A program made the position numbers and the translations under genes. A stretch of DNA of 64,000 bases from CAVTYH01 sp963773875 (lineage in GTDB: Bacteria; Planctomycetota; Planctomycetia; Pirellulales; JADZDJ01): positions 1 to 64,000 of the forward strand of contig CAVZCV010000013.1 of NCBI GenBank assembly GCA_963773875.1, written 5' to 3'. Shown piece after piece: positions 7,035 to 16,950 of the stretch. The notes below the pieces were generated by a model. The model had not been told where the DNA came from. It worked only from the letters and a program-made list of their open reading frames with translations, and did no database searches. Positions within the stretch are counted from its first letter, which is position 1. Every line of letters begins with the position of its first letter.

Positions 7035-9887
7035 ATGTCACGCATGACTTTCAATCAGTGGGCAAAGAGCCTAATCCGCCGTCCGCGAAACACGCGAAAG
7101 ACGCGCAAGCCGAACCGAACTCGAACCTTTGAGCAGCTCGGCGAACGCACCGTTCTATCGGTGTCGGCGACGTTTGCCCCCGGCGCAGGCGTCCTATCCG
7201 TTTCCGGGGACAAACTGAGCAATAATATTGTCATTAGCCGCGACGCTGCCGGCGATATTCTCGTCAACGGCGGCGCCGTTTCCATCCAGGGCGGCGCGCC
7301 GACGGTCGCTAATACTGCGCTCATCAAGATCTTTGGGCAGGCCGGCAACGACCAGATTTCGCTGGACGAAGCCAACGGGGCGCTCCCAGCGGCGGAGCTT
7401 TTCGGCGGTGATGGAAACGACATCCTGATTGGCGGCTCAGGCAACGATCAGCTCTTCGGTGAGGCCGGCAATGACACCCTGCTGGGCAAGGGGGGCATCG
7501 ATCAGTTGTTCGGCGGCGACGGCAATGACATCCTCACTGGCGGCACAGGCAACGACCAAGTCTTCGGCGAGGCCGGCAATGACCGGATGATTTGGAACCC
7601 GGGCGAAGGCACCGACCTCAATGAAGGCGGCGACGGTATCGACACCGTCGAAGTTAACGGCGGCAACGGCGCTGAAACCTTTACTGTCACACCCAACGGC
7701 ACACGCGTGCGCTTCGATCGCACTGACCCGGCGCCCTTCTCGCTCGACATCGGCACCACCGAAAACCTGGTCCTCAACGCCAACGGCGGCGACGACGTGT
7801 TCACTGCTGGCAATGGCTTGGCGAGTCTGATTTCGATCACTGTTGACGGCGGCGCGGGCAATGACCACATCACCGGCGGCGACGGGAACGACAAGCTCAT
7901 CGGCGGTGACGGTAACGACACTATTATCGGCGGCCGCGGCACCGACACTCTGACCGGCGGTGGCGGCGACGACACATTCGTGTGGAACCCGGGTGACGGT
8001 AGCGACGTGATCGAAGGCCAGGGCGGCCGCGACACGTTGCAGTTCAATGGCGCCAACGTCAATGAGAAGATCGACCTGTCGGCCAACGGCAGCCGGTTGC
8101 GGCTATCGCGTGACGTTGGCAACGTGACGATGGACGTCAACGGTGTCGAGCAGGTTAACGTTGTGGCCCTCGGCGGCGCCGATACGATCACCGTCAACGA
8201 CCTGTCACGAACCGGCGTCACCGACGTGAACCTCGACCTAGCCAGCCCTCCTGGTAGCGGCATCGGCGACGGACAGGCTGACACCGTCATCGTTAGCGGC
8301 ACGGCCCACGCAGACGCGGTTCAAATCGCCGGCAGCGGGACCAGCTACACCGTGGCCGGGCTGTCAGCCACGGTTGAGGTCCAGGGTTCCGAAGGGGCTA
8401 ACGACCAACTCGTCGTGAACACGCGGGGCGGCAACGACTCGATCACGGCGGCTGGACTGCCCGCCGCCACAGTCGAACTGACCGTGGATGGCGGCACAGG
8501 CAATGACAATATCACCGGCGGTGACGGAAACGACTTTCTCATCGGCAACGACGGCAACGACACCATCATCGGCGGCCGCGGCAACGACACGGCGTTCCTC
8601 GGCGCCGGTAACGATACCTTCGTGTGGAACCCTGGTGACGGTAGCGACACCGTCGAAGGCCAGGGCGGCCGCGACACGCTGCAATTCAACGGCGCCAACG
8701 CCAATGAGAAGATCGACCTGTCGGCCAACGGCAGCCGGTTGAGACTTTTCCGTGACGTCGGCAACGTGACGATGGACGTCAATGGCGTCGAGCAAGTTAA
8801 CGTTGTGGCCCTCGGCGGCGCCGACACTCTCACGGTCAACGATCTGACCGGCACCGGCGTAACCGACGTGAACCTCGATCTAGCCAGCCCTCCTGGAAGC
8901 GGCATCGGCGACGGACAGGCTGACACCGTCATCGTCAACGGCACTAATGGCAACGACGCCATTAAGGTGGCGGGTTCGTCAAATGGGGTGACCGTTTCGG
9001 GGCTCCCAGCCACTGTTAGTATCAAGGGCAGCGAGGCCGCTAATGATCAACTCACGATCAATGCCCTCGGCGGAGACGATAGGGTCGACGCCAGTGCGCT
9101 CCGGCCGGGCGTGATCGGGCTAACTATCACCGGCGGCGACGGGAACGACAAGCTCATCGGCGGTGACGGTAACGACACTATTATCGGCGGCCGCGGCACC
9201 GACACTCTGACCGGCGGTGGCGGCGACGACACATTCGTGTGGAACCCGGGTGACGGTAGCGACGTGATCGAAGGCCAGGGCGGCCGCGACACGTTGCAGT
9301 TCAATGGCGCCAACGTCAATGAGAAGATCGACCTGTCGGCCAACGGCAGCCGGTTGCGGCTATCGCGTGACGTTGGCAACGTGACGATGGACGTCAACGG
9401 TGTCGAGCAGGTTAACGTTGTGGCCCTCGGCGGCGCCGATACGATCACCGTCAACGACCTGTCACGAACCGGCGTCACCGACGTGAACCTCGACCTAGCC
9501 AGCCCTCCTGGTAGCGGCATCGGCGACGGACAGGCTGACACCGTCATCGTTAGCGGCACGGCCGGCAATGATAACATAACGGTCGCCGGCGACGCCGGCG
9601 ACGCTAACGTCACGGGCCTGCCCGCGAAGCTGCATATCGCCGGCGCCGAGGCAGCCAACGACCGCTTGGTCGTCAACGCCCTGGGCGGCGACGACTTAGT
9701 GGAGGCGTCGGGTTTGACGGCGGGTGCCATCCAGCTAACGGCCGACGGCGGGGAGGGCAATGACGTACTGATTGGCGGCGCCGGCAATGACACGCTTCTC
9801 GGCGGCGCCGGCGACGACGTTTTGAACGGCGGGCCGGGGCAGGACGTCCTCGACGGCGGTCCCGGTGCCAACGTCTTAATCCAATAA
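7035..9887 (+). CDS. RTX-type calcium-binding repeat surface protein
   Basis: A 950-aa protein preceded by GAGG and a suitable spacer. The N-terminus is long and basic (RRPRNTRKTRKPNRTR) and leads into FEQLGERTVLSVSA, the planctomycete variant of the LEPR-XLL / 'LE.LE.R.LLS' export-associated motif. The body alternates glycine/aspartate nonapeptides (GGxGxDxLx: about residues 120-190, 270-310, 490-530, 695-740, 905-945) with beta-rich blocks containing NPGDGSD and DLASPPGSGIGDGQ. RTX nonapeptides bind Ca2+ in a parallel beta-roll outside the cell. No protease, lipase or lectin domain is seen. Three copies of a roughly 145-residue module are present, two of them identical at the DNA level. Likely an adhesin or surface-layer-like protein. 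Confidence 0.88.
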   Translation: MSRMTFNQWAKSLIRRPRNTRKTRKPNRTRTFEQLGERTVLSVSATFAPGAGVLSVSGDKLSNNIVISRDAAGDILVNGGAVSIQGGAPTVANTALIKIFGQAGNDQISLDEANGALPAAELFGGDGNDILIGGSGNDQLFGEAGNDTLLGKGGIDQLFGGDGNDILTGGTGNDQVFGEAGNDRMIWNPGEGTDLNEGGDGIDTVEVNGGNGAETFTVTPNGTRVRFDRTDPAPFSLDIGTTENLVLNANGGDDVFTAGNGLASLISITVDGGAGNDHITGGDGNDKLIGGDGNDTIIGGRGTDTLTGGGGDDTFVWNPGDGSDVIEGQGGRDTLQFNGANVNEKIDLSANGSRLRLSRDVGNVTMDVNGVEQVNVVALGGADTITVNDLSRTGVTDVNLDLASPPGSGIGDGQADTVIVSGTAHADAVQIAGSGTSYTVAGLSATVEVQGSEGANDQLVVNTRGGNDSITAAGLPAATVELTVDGGTGNDNITGGDGNDFLIGNDGNDTIIGGRGNDTAFLGAGNDTFVWNPGDGSDTVEGQGGRDTLQFNGANANEKIDLSANGSRLRLFRDVGNVTMDVNGVEQVNVVALGGADTLTVNDLTGTGVTDVNLDLASPPGSGIGDGQADTVIVNGTNGNDAIKVAGSSNGVTVSGLPATVSIKGSEAANDQLTINALGGDDRVDASALRPGVIGLTITGGDGNDKLIGGDGNDTIIGGRGTDTLTGGGGDDTFVWNPGDGSDVIEGQGGRDTLQFNGANVNEKIDLSANGSRLRLSRDVGNVTMDVNGVEQVNVVALGGADTITVNDLSRTGVTDVNLDLASPPGSGIGDGQADTVIVSGTAGNDNITVAGDAGDANVTGLPAKLHIAGAEAANDRLVVNALGGDDLVEASGLTAGAIQLTADGGEGNDVLIGGAGNDTLLGGAGDDVLNGGPGQDVLDGGPGANVLIQ
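7869..8306 (+). repeat. intragenic repeat, copy 1
   Basis: These 438 nt match 9126-9563 base for base at a fixed offset of 1257 nt. A diverged third copy runs from about 8511 to 8941. It encodes the NPGDGSD ... SPPGSGIGDG module of the RTX-type protein. Confidence 0.92.
9126..9563 (+). repeat. intragenic repeat, copy 2
   Basis: Identical to 7869-8306. Silent sites are identical too, so the copies arose recently or are kept alike by gene conversion. Confidence 0.92.
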
Positions 9888-10010
9888 GGGATTTGTGCCC
9901 GCTCACAGTGACCCACTGGGATTGTGCCTGTAGCGCTTCCGCGAATGTGAGTTCCGAATATCCAAACCTCCCACTTCATTTAATCAATCAAATACCTAAG
10001 GAGATTCTAT

Positions 10011-10904
10011 ATGTTCTCGAAACTCATTAATGCCACGATTCGCAAATCATTAGCGCTGACGACCCTATCGCTCGTCCTCGTCGCCACTCAGGCCCACGCC
10101 GGCTTTCTCACATTTTCCGTAGGCGGTACTGCGGCAACGAGTTCGATTCAAAGCACAGTGGATTCGTTCCGAGCCGCGCTCGGAGATCCCAACAATGCCA
10201 ATAATCCGGGGCCGCTCGCCAGCGGAAGACGCGAGATCAATTGGGACGGTGGCGGCGCCACGACAGCCACTGTCAGCGGGCCAATCCTCACGGCTTTCAC
10301 CAACACGCGCGGCAGCACCTTTACGACCGAAGGCACGGGGTTTCTGCAAACGCCGCTGAATGATCCGGCGCTAACGAGTATCAATCCGAGCTACGCGACC
10401 ACGTTTAGTGCTTTTAGCCCGCAACGGATTTTCACGCCTGTCGGTAGCAATATTACAGACGTCACTTTCTCCGTGCCAGGCACTAACGGCGCGACCCCGG
10501 CGACGGTCGCGGGCTTCGGTGCGGTGTTTTCCGATGTGGATTTGCCGAATGTCTCGCGAATCGAGTTTTTCAATTCGGCCAATGTTCAAATCCAAAGCCT
10601 TAACGTGCTGCCTGGCACCACGACCAGCGGCAGCCTTTCATTCCTGGGTGCGATTGCCAATGCCGGTGAGAGGATCGCTCGCGTGCGGATCACCACCGGC
10701 AACTCGGACCTGGGGCCATCCGAGGCGGACGGGAGCCGGGTCGAAGTTGTCGCGATGGATGACTTCATCTACTCAGAACCGGTCGCCGTACCCGAACCGA
10801 CAAGTTTGATGTTGGCCGGAATTGCCTTACTGAGTGCGGTTGGCTTATGCAAACTTCATCGTCGAGCAGCCAGATCCGCTATAGGAGTCGGCTTTCGCGA
10901 TTAG
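10011..10904 (+). CDS. exported PEP-CTERM protein
   Basis: A 297-aa protein with AAGGAG 8-9 nt before the ATG. A signal peptide ends near residue 30 (SLVLVATQAHA). The mature part is a beta-rich domain of unknown role with many N, T and S residues. Near the C-terminus VPEPTSLMLAGIALLS is followed by a short hydrophobic stretch and HRR, the PEP-CTERM signal; about 13 more residues follow, slightly longer than usual. It contains the 'DGSRVEVVAMDDF.Y' block common just before the signal in such proteins, which probably forms a jelly-roll. It sits about 120 nt after the RTX gene, same direction, so the two may be co-expressed. Confidence 0.85.
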   Translation: MFSKLINATIRKSLALTTLSLVLVATQAHAGFLTFSVGGTAATSSIQSTVDSFRAALGDPNNANNPGPLASGRREINWDGGGATTATVSGPILTAFTNTRGSTFTTEGTGFLQTPLNDPALTSINPSYATTFSAFSPQRIFTPVGSNITDVTFSVPGTNGATPATVAGFGAVFSDVDLPNVSRIEFFNSANVQIQSLNVLPGTTTSGSLSFLGAIANAGERIARVRITTGNSDLGPSEADGSRVEVVAMDDFIYSEPVAVPEPTSLMLAGIALLSAVGLCKLHRRAARSAIGVGFRD

Positions 10905-11088
10905 CCAAACTCTCTAATGCCTGTAAGTTGCCAGTGTGATTCGCGCTAGTGGACGTGGTAGACAACGAGTCTTTTGCATCCGAGCCGGACTCCGACGAGC
11001 TTGAATCTCGACGGTCAGTAGTCGAAGGTGCGACGTTCGAACTTGCCGTTACCTCAAAGAGCGCGATCTGCTGAAATCCCGATAGACC

Positions 11089-12750
11089 ATGCGAATCATT
11101 TGTGTGCATCAAGGGAAGACAACGATTTTGATCGCCCGATCACTACGGTAGTTATTGGGCGTCCGAAGCCGGGCGTGACGGTGGATTTAGATTTGTCGCC
11201 TGACCAATCGGTTTCGCGTCCCCACGCCCGACCGAATTACTCTGCAGGAAGATCGCTGGTGGATCGAAGATTTGGGCAGTAACGCTGGCACACTAATCAA
11301 TGAGGAAGAGATCAAGCAGAACGAAAAAGTGCCGCTCGTGATCGGCAGCCATATCCGGATCGGCGAGACGATATTGCAATTTGAAGTTTTTCCGCCGCGC
11401 CGATCCAACCAGACGGTCGGCGTTGAACCAGCGGCCGACCGACGCGACTTTCGTCCTGTGAATGACCCAAACATCACGCAACGAACGGACTTCATTAAGC
11501 GCGTCAACATCTCGGAAGTCTTGCCGGCAACCGATCCGTTGGTATTCAAGGCAGCGCCAGGGTCGACAACGACCAGCAGCCGGCACCAGCGGTTGTTGTA
11601 TGAGCTATTGCTCCAATTCGGCACAGAGGCCCCGCTTGATCAGCTCTTGCAAACTGCGGTGGAACAATTGGTCGCCGTGATGCCTGCCGCCGACCGCGGG
11701 GCATTGCTTATTAAGAAACCGGGAACCGCGCAGCTGCTGTTGAAAGCCCATTTGCCTCCCGGTCAACCGGCCGTTAGTTCTACATTGGCTGAGCACGCGA
11801 TGAACTGCCGCGGGGGTTTCATTTGGCGGCGCAATCCAAATCTAAGTGCCAGCCAAATCGAACATCAAATGGCCAGCGGCATGTACGCACCGCTGTTGTG
11901 GAAAGGAGAAACGATCGGCGTCGTTTGCATTGACAATTGCGGTCGTGAGCAATCGTTCTCCAGCGACGATTTGGAGCTGTTAGTCGCGGCCGCTCAGCAC
12001 ATCGCCTTAACGCTGGCAAATCATACACTGCGCGAAGATCTTCGTTGCAATGCCGAACTCGTTGAACGATTGCTCACCAATTTTTCGCCGGCAATTCGCC
12101 GGCAATTGCTGGAGCGTGCCCGGCACGGCCGCCTGCGCTTGGGAGGTGAAAAATCGGAAGTGACCATTCTATCGTCCGATATTCGCGGCTTCACTTTGGC
12201 AACTGCGGCAATGGAAGCGGACGAAGTGGTCGACATGCTCAACAGTTATTTTTCGGCGCTGGTGCAAGCGATTTTTCGCCATGATGGCACCATCGATAAA
12301 TTCGTCGGCGATGGCATTCTGGCGGTGTTCGGCAGTCCCGAGCCGGACGACAATCAGCACAGTAACGCGATTCGCGCGGCCATTGCGATGCAAGCCGCCT
12401 TGACTGAAGTAAATGAATCGCGCCGCACTCGAGGTCAGCCGATCTGCGAGATGGGAATCGGCGTCCATTGCGGCACCGTCTTGCACGGCTTCATTGGTTC
12501 CGAGGAACGAATGGAATTTACCGTCATCGGTGATGCAGTCAATCGAACGGCTCGCTTCTGCGATAGCGCCCAGGCCGGCGAGATCCTCATCAGTCCCGAA
12601 GTGCACCAAAGAGTGTGGCGAATGGTTCGCACCACGCCAACGACCATCCAAACAAAGCATGAGGGCCACCGGCCCGCATTTCGAGTGATTAGTTGCAACG
12701 ACAAGCCGGGCTCGGTGGATATTAGATCGCTTGCTGGACAGCACAAATAA
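11089..12750 (+). CDS. FHA-GAF-class III adenylate/guanylate cyclase (two frame breaks)
   Basis: The long downstream frame (from about 11246) has no proper start: it begins inside an FHA domain (IEDLGSNAGTLINEEEI). The missing FHA front lies in other frames: MRIICVHQGK from ATG 11089, then DRPITTVVIGRPKPG and DQSVSRPHAR. Breaks therefore lie near 11110-11125 and 11225-11245. After FHA (phosphothreonine binding) comes a GAF domain (roughly codons 110-255 of the long frame), then a cyclase domain: SSDIRGFT and KFVGDGILAVFG carry the two metal-binding aspartates, and EFTVIGDAVNRTARF the nucleotide-binding segment. All catalytic residues appear intact. It should make cAMP (or cGMP) in response to a phosphoprotein and a GAF ligand. 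FHA-GAF-cyclase order is common in planctomycetes. Confidence 0.8.
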
Positions 12751-13118
12751 CGATGAACCACGACGCGCACTATTCACGGATGAAAGGCAATTCGCAGCAC
12801 AGTGCGGCGCTTCGAAAGCGGGAATCGCACGGGCATAACTCGCCTAACCAAATCATGCGGCAAGGAGATAACGGCCCCGAACACCGCGCTCGCCGTGGCG
12901 GTCCTATTCGCAACACTATCTTGCCCTACACGCCCGTGGCCCAACCATTGGGTCTGCAACCGGTAGCGCCAGCCTTTCTGCTGATGCTGGCCGCCATTGT
13001 TGCGTGCTCCATTGCAGCTGCGGAGTTTGAGTCGTCTACTACTTTGCGAATTACTAACTATCCGAATGAATGCGCTGCTCTCGCCAGAGGTGGCGACTTG
13101 GTTTGGTCTAACATCCAG
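12751..13118. other. gene-free stretch
   Basis: Open frames exist on both strands, but none has a family signature or a ribosome binding site. I regard it as spacer between the cyclase gene and the convergent sigma-like gene. Confidence 0.4.
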
Positions 13119-13150
13119 CCCAGCCTGCCCGCGATCCGCGGCAGGCTGGG
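13119..13150 (-). terminator. hairpin downstream of the sigma-like gene
   Basis: A perfect 11-bp stem, CCCAGCCTGCC with GGCAGGCTGGG, and a 10-nt loop. It lies just beyond the 3' end of the minus-strand gene ending at 13172. There is no U-tract, so it may stabilise the mRNA end rather than terminate intrinsically. Confidence 0.5.
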
Positions 13151-13171
13151 CCGCAACACATCATCGATCGG

Positions 13172-13797
13172 TCAGGCCGCACACTCGCCAAGTTGCGTCT
13201 CCGCCTGAAACTGCTCCCAGTGGTTGCGAAACCAGGCGCGGAGTTGGCTGATGCGACCCGCAGTCAGCCCAAAGCGCTGGGCCACGACATTGGTTTGCTC
13301 ACCGAACGCGAGCGCCGCGCGATCCGCCGATTCCGCGGCGACAACTTGCGAAACCAAGCCGCCAGATCCAGGCGCGCCGCCGCTGTTTCAGCAGGACCGG
13401 CATGTCGATCTTCGCATAACATTAAGTTCAAACCACCGATCCGCTCGGGATGTGCTTCGCGACGTTGGATCGTCGGGCCCGAGGCGCGGCGCACGACAGG
13501 CGACATGATGTCCTGCGCATTCTGCCGGCAGCCGACACGTCGACCAGCGCGGACCTGGCGAATCGCATAATTAGTCAGCGGAGTTGGATACGCCAGTCCC
13601 ACTTTGCCGCGCCGCATCAGTCGGACGAACATGGCGTAGGCCAAGGCAATGGCTTCCTGGGTCAGCTCGGCACGAGCTTCGGCCCCCGCATTCCGAAAGG
13701 CTCGCAAAGCTTGTCGACGAATCTGCGGCAGCATCGCCAGAAATCGCTGCTGCACGAACTGCGTCTCGTCGGAATCGTTTCTCAATAGCGCGATCAT
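13172..13797 (-). CDS. sigma-factor-like HTH protein (frameshifted)
   Basis: AGGAGG lies about 6 nt before the ATG at 13797. The N-terminal part (MLPQIRRQALRAFRNAGAEA ... ELTQEAIALAYAMFVRL) resembles sigma region 2-type helices of a planctomycete family. The middle carries SRQNAQDI-like and EDRHAGPAETAAARLD segments typical of it. The frame then breaks near 13300-13320, and the conserved C-terminal helix-turn-helix (VVAQRFGLTAGRISQLRAWF) continues in another frame to the stop at 13172. Rejoined it is about 208 aa. The HTH looks like sigma region 4 and suggests DNA or promoter binding; the target is unknown. A 10-bp hairpin sits in its presumed leader. Confidence 0.72.
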
Positions 13798-13817
13798 GGG
13801 CACCTCCTCGTGAAATG

Positions 13818-13840
13818 AGGACCGCCCGCGGGGCGGTCCT
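13818..13840 (-). promoter_or_regulatory. GC-rich hairpin in leader of sigma-like gene
   Basis: AGGACCGCCC and GGGCGGTCCT form a perfect 10-bp stem with loop GCG, about 20 nt upstream of the start codon at 13797 and next to its AGGAGG. It could be a leader structure that modulates translation, or a terminator for something upstream. The right arm is partly repeated at about 13852. Confidence 0.45.
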
Positions 13841-13998
13841 GTTAGTGAAAACAAGACCGCCCCGGCACACGCCGAGGCGTTAATCCCAGCATTCGATGCT
13901 GGTCGGTAACAACCGCACGGTTGCCACGCTCACTTGAGTAGACGGACAACTTCGTCCGGCCGAAAAAGAACAAAACTCCTCATTATGGAGATCGAGTC

Positions 13999-14421
13999 AT
14001 GAAACGTTTTCAAAAAATCATCGTGTCTGCAGTGTTGGCCCTCGGCGTGGCCATCGTGCTGGCTCCCCTGACCGCAGAGGCTAAGGGCAATGGCTCCAAG
14101 GGCAGCAGCTCGAAGGGTTCATTCAGCAGCTGCAAAAGCACCTGCCACGACAGTTGCCATGATTACTGCCACAATTACTGCCCCAGCTACTGCTACGATT
14201 ACTGCTACCCGACCTACTGCCAGCCGTCCTATTGCCAGCCCGTCGTGATCGAACAGCCAGCGGTTTGCGAACCGACCTACTGCACTCCGACGTGCTACAC
14301 GCCCAGCTATTGCTCGAACTACAGCTCGTCCAGTTGCTACCCCTACTGCGATTTTTCGAAGGGTTGCTTTCCAAAGAGCAGCAGCATGATGCACTTCAAC
14401 AAGAGCAACAAAGGCAAGTAG
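13999..14421 (+). CDS. exported Cys/Tyr-rich protein
   Basis: A 140-aa protein; GGAGATCGAGTC precedes the ATG. The signal peptide (ILSAV-type hydrophobic core, ending PLTAEA) covers residues 1-28. The mature chain starts with a Lys/Gly/Ser segment and then carries about 24 cysteines in repeats of the type C-H-D-Y, C-x-S-Y and C-x-P-T-Y. Regular Cys/Tyr spacing without other domains suggests either metal binding or disulphide- and tyrosine-linked wall or matrix protein; planctomycete envelopes are rich in such proteins. Transcription ends at the strong terminator at 14456. Monocistronic. Confidence 0.8.
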   Translation: MKRFQKIIVSAVLALGVAIVLAPLTAEAKGNGSKGSSSKGSFSSCKSTCHDSCHDYCHNYCPSYCYDYCYPTYCQPSYCQPVVIEQPAVCEPTYCTPTCYTPSYCSNYSSSSCYPYCDFSKGCFPKSSSMMHFNKSNKGK

Positions 14422-14455
14422 TGTGACGACCGGTCAGACGTTTAAATCCTCCAGG

Positions 14456-14490
14456 CCGCTGCCGGAAACCAATTCCGGCAGCGGTTTTTT
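14456..14490 (+). terminator. Rho-independent terminator
   Basis: A perfect 11-bp stem (CCGCTGCCGGA at 14456-14466, TCCGGCAGCGG at 14474-14484), 7-nt loop, then TTTTTT. It ends the Cys/Tyr-rich gene. Confidence 0.9.
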
Positions 14491-14598
14491 ATTGGCATTC
14501 GCGCCCCAGCTGACGCAGCGCAATCAAAAGATCCCAGCAACGCGCCAGGGCGTTAATTCAAGTCCCACGTCGCAAGACGGATGTGTCGTGGCCTTCGG

Positions 14599-14885
14599 TC
14601 AATAATCCTCGGGCAGCAGAACGCCGGTGGAGGCTCGCAGGCCATCATCACCGGCTGCCTCCGTAATCAACCAGATTTTTGAGCCCAATGTCGTTTCGTA
14701 GGCCGGCAACAATCTAGCGCCGTTTTGCAGTGCCTCTTCGTTGGCACGCTGATCGTCCAGGCTTACGATTCCCCAGTCGCCAATCACGTGGCGATTCAAA
14801 AATTCATCGGACCTCTGCCCTGAATCCTCCAGCGCGCCGAGCGCGCGGGCGTGGCTACGATTTGTCCCAGGCTGAACTTCTTCAT
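14599..14885 (-). CDS. small conserved protein, 'GDWG...WLITEA...LLPEDY' family (frameshifted)
   Basis: GGAGG lies 6 nt before the ATG at 14885, which begins MKKFSLGQIVATP. The frame breaks near 14841-14848 in a CG-rich run and continues as ALEDSGQRSDEFLNRHVIGD to the stop at 14599. Rejoined it is about 95 aa and matches a widespread small family, often annotated 'plasmid-related protein', with the order FSLGQIVAT - LNRH..GDWG - N..AL..G.R.LSAY - KIW.ITEA - LLPE.Y. Function is unknown and there is no transmembrane segment. It is separated from the DUF4139 gene by divergence. Confidence 0.72.
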
Positions 14886-15103
14886 ACTGCCCTCCGGTTC
14901 TGAGGGTTGCACAAGGACGATGTTTTCCCGGTCTATGGCCCGAAAATGCAGGCTTGGGAACTATTCACGCGCCCGGATCGTCGAATATCTCGACGGATCG
15001 ATAGCGTGGGCTGGGAGGTTACGATCGATTCCAACCGATGGCGAATCCTTTGGACCAGGATTGCACACAAATCCAACGCCGCTTAGCCACGTCAGGTAGC
15101 TCG

Positions 15104-16525
15104 ATGTTCTCAGCAAGATCTAATGCATTCGACGTGCTGGGAGTGCTGCTATTAATGGCGTCCCCATGCTGGGCCGAAAACGTCGATCTCTCGACGGTGC
15201 CTAAGCGGAACTCGGTCCAACTGACGATCTACAACAGCGAAGATCTGACGCTGGTCCGCGAAACGCGCGTGGTCACGTTCAAAAAAGGCATGAACGCACT
15301 GCAATTCTCCTGGGCCAACACGCTGATCGATCCCAGTTCGGTCGAGCTGAAGTTTCTCACGCAACCTGACAAACTCGATGTGCTGGACACGACCTTTCCG
15401 CACAGCAAACCGCAAATGCTGTACTGGAATGTGAAAAGCGACTTCGACGGCGAAGCGACCATTCAAATCACGTATTTCACCAGCGGCATTACTTGGAGTG
15501 CTGATTACGTATGCATCGCGGACAAGGATGAAACCAAAATGGGTTTCGAGGGCTTTGTGCGTGTGTTCAACCACAGCGGCGAAGAATACGAAGATGCGCA
15601 AATCCGACTGGTCGTGGGCACCATCAACCTCGTCGAAAAAATCGCGCAGCTGGCGCAGATTCCGATGGACAGAGTGAGAGGGTTGGCGGAGGGCAATCGA
15701 GCCGAGCTTCGCCAAAAGGCAGCTCATGAAACCTTGAGCAGATTCAGCTACAAAGCGGGCGAGGCGGCCGATCAGGAGGCTGAAAAGCAAATCATCAAAG
15801 AAGGCTTAAGCGAATACTTCATCTACACCGTGGAAGGCACGGAAACGATCGCCAATGGCTGGTCCAAGCGGATGCGGAGCTTCGAAGGCCAAACGGTACC
15901 GTTCAAAATCCAATACCGCTATCGCCCGCCAGAATACGGTGAGCAACTCGTGCGAATGTATTTGCTCACCAACAACAAGGAATCGAAGCTCGGCGACACG
16001 CCCTTGCCCGACGGCGTGGTGCGCGTCTTCCGGGAAAACGGCCGCGATGGACTTTCTTATCTCACGCAGCAGTCGATCAAGTACATTCCGATCGGCGATA
16101 AGATTGAGCTGAACCTCGGCCCTGATCCGGAAGTGATCTTCGAACTGATCAAGATCCGCTACTCGCGTGACCACCTCTGGGTCCAGCTGGACGGTGGCAA
16201 CCGTTACCAGCAAGTCGGGGGCAATGATGTGGTGCAGGTCGATCGGACCAGCATCGCCGGCTGGGACGACCACGCGATCTACAGCCAGCGCATCCGCAAT
16301 TACACCAAACAGCCGATCGACGTAGAAATTCGCCGCCCCTACGCGGGACATGTAGTCTTCCGCAGCGCCTTGGAACCAATACTGCACGATTATCAAACGG
16401 TGCAATTCCAGAAGCGCATTCAGCCGGCCGAAAAGTCCGATTTGATCTTCGAAGTGCTCCAGCACCAGGGCTACAACGCGAAGCAGAGCAATGTCACGCT
16501 AGAGCCGGCGGAAGTTCAGCGGTAA
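15104..16525 (+). CDS. exported DUF4139-domain protein
   Basis: About 473 aa. The ATG at 15104 is chosen because it opens directly into a signal peptide (FDVLGVLLLMASPCWA); the earlier ATG adds an unlikely 22 residues. The mature protein has the DUF4139 pattern: an N-terminal 'VQLTIYNSEDLTLVRETR' strand, a central 'GITWSADYVC.ADK' block, a charged helical insertion (about residues 180-250) and C-terminal Ig-like strands. Members are exported beta-rich proteins of unknown function, some linked to mucoidy or secretion. Flanked by non-coding DNA; likely monocistronic. Confidence 0.82.
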   Translation: MFSARSNAFDVLGVLLLMASPCWAENVDLSTVPKRNSVQLTIYNSEDLTLVRETRVVTFKKGMNALQFSWANTLIDPSSVELKFLTQPDKLDVLDTTFPHSKPQMLYWNVKSDFDGEATIQITYFTSGITWSADYVCIADKDETKMGFEGFVRVFNHSGEEYEDAQIRLVVGTINLVEKIAQLAQIPMDRVRGLAEGNRAELRQKAAHETLSRFSYKAGEAADQEAEKQIIKEGLSEYFIYTVEGTETIANGWSKRMRSFEGQTVPFKIQYRYRPPEYGEQLVRMYLLTNNKESKLGDTPLPDGVVRVFRENGRDGLSYLTQQSIKYIPIGDKIELNLGPDPEVIFELIKIRYSRDHLWVQLDGGNRYQQVGGNDVVQVDRTSIAGWDDHAIYSQRIRNYTKQPIDVEIRRPYAGHVVFRSALEPILHDYQTVQFQKRIQPAEKSDLIFEVLQHQGYNAKQSNVTLEPAEVQR

Positions 16526-16950
16526 GTAGCGCACCGCCCCATCGGCATCTGTTTCTCGGTCCACTTCTGGATCGAATCAGGCACGGCCATCGGCGCGGCG
16601 TGCCGTGGACAGTCCTCGAAGCTCGCCGCCGGTTGCGCCCAGGTTGTGGCGCCGGGGGCGTGGTTATTTAGGGTCGTAATGTCCCGTATGTTGACACGCC
16701 GACCGAGAGCTCACCCCCCGATTCATTAGCATTTGGGATCATTTGCACCGCGATGACATGCGTCTATATATATTGACGCAGCACTTCGGTCGTTTAATCG
16801 ATCATTCGGCTGTTTAACGGAGCGAGGGCGGTTCTGTTCATCGGCAGAAACGCAGGTCATTAGGCAGCCGTCACCGATGCATAAATGACGCTGTTGCGAG
16901 TTCCAGTGTCCCTCCTGTCAAATCCCAACCGCTCGTTCCTGGCAGTCGAC
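16526..16950. other. gene-free stretch
   Basis: No coding frame is supported. TTGACA-like (about 16693) and TATATATA (about 16767) sequences occur but are not spaced as a convincing promoter. Confidence 0.45.

Noticed and set aside
9047..9979. Long minus-strand frames inside the RTX-type gene
   Set aside because: Pro/Ser-rich antisense shadows of the Gly/Asp repeat codons; the plus-strand gene explains the openness.
12753..13208. A 151-codon plus-strand frame right after the cyclase gene
   Set aside because: Irregular composition, no ribosome binding site, no domain, and its end overlaps a hairpin and the antisense sigma-like gene.
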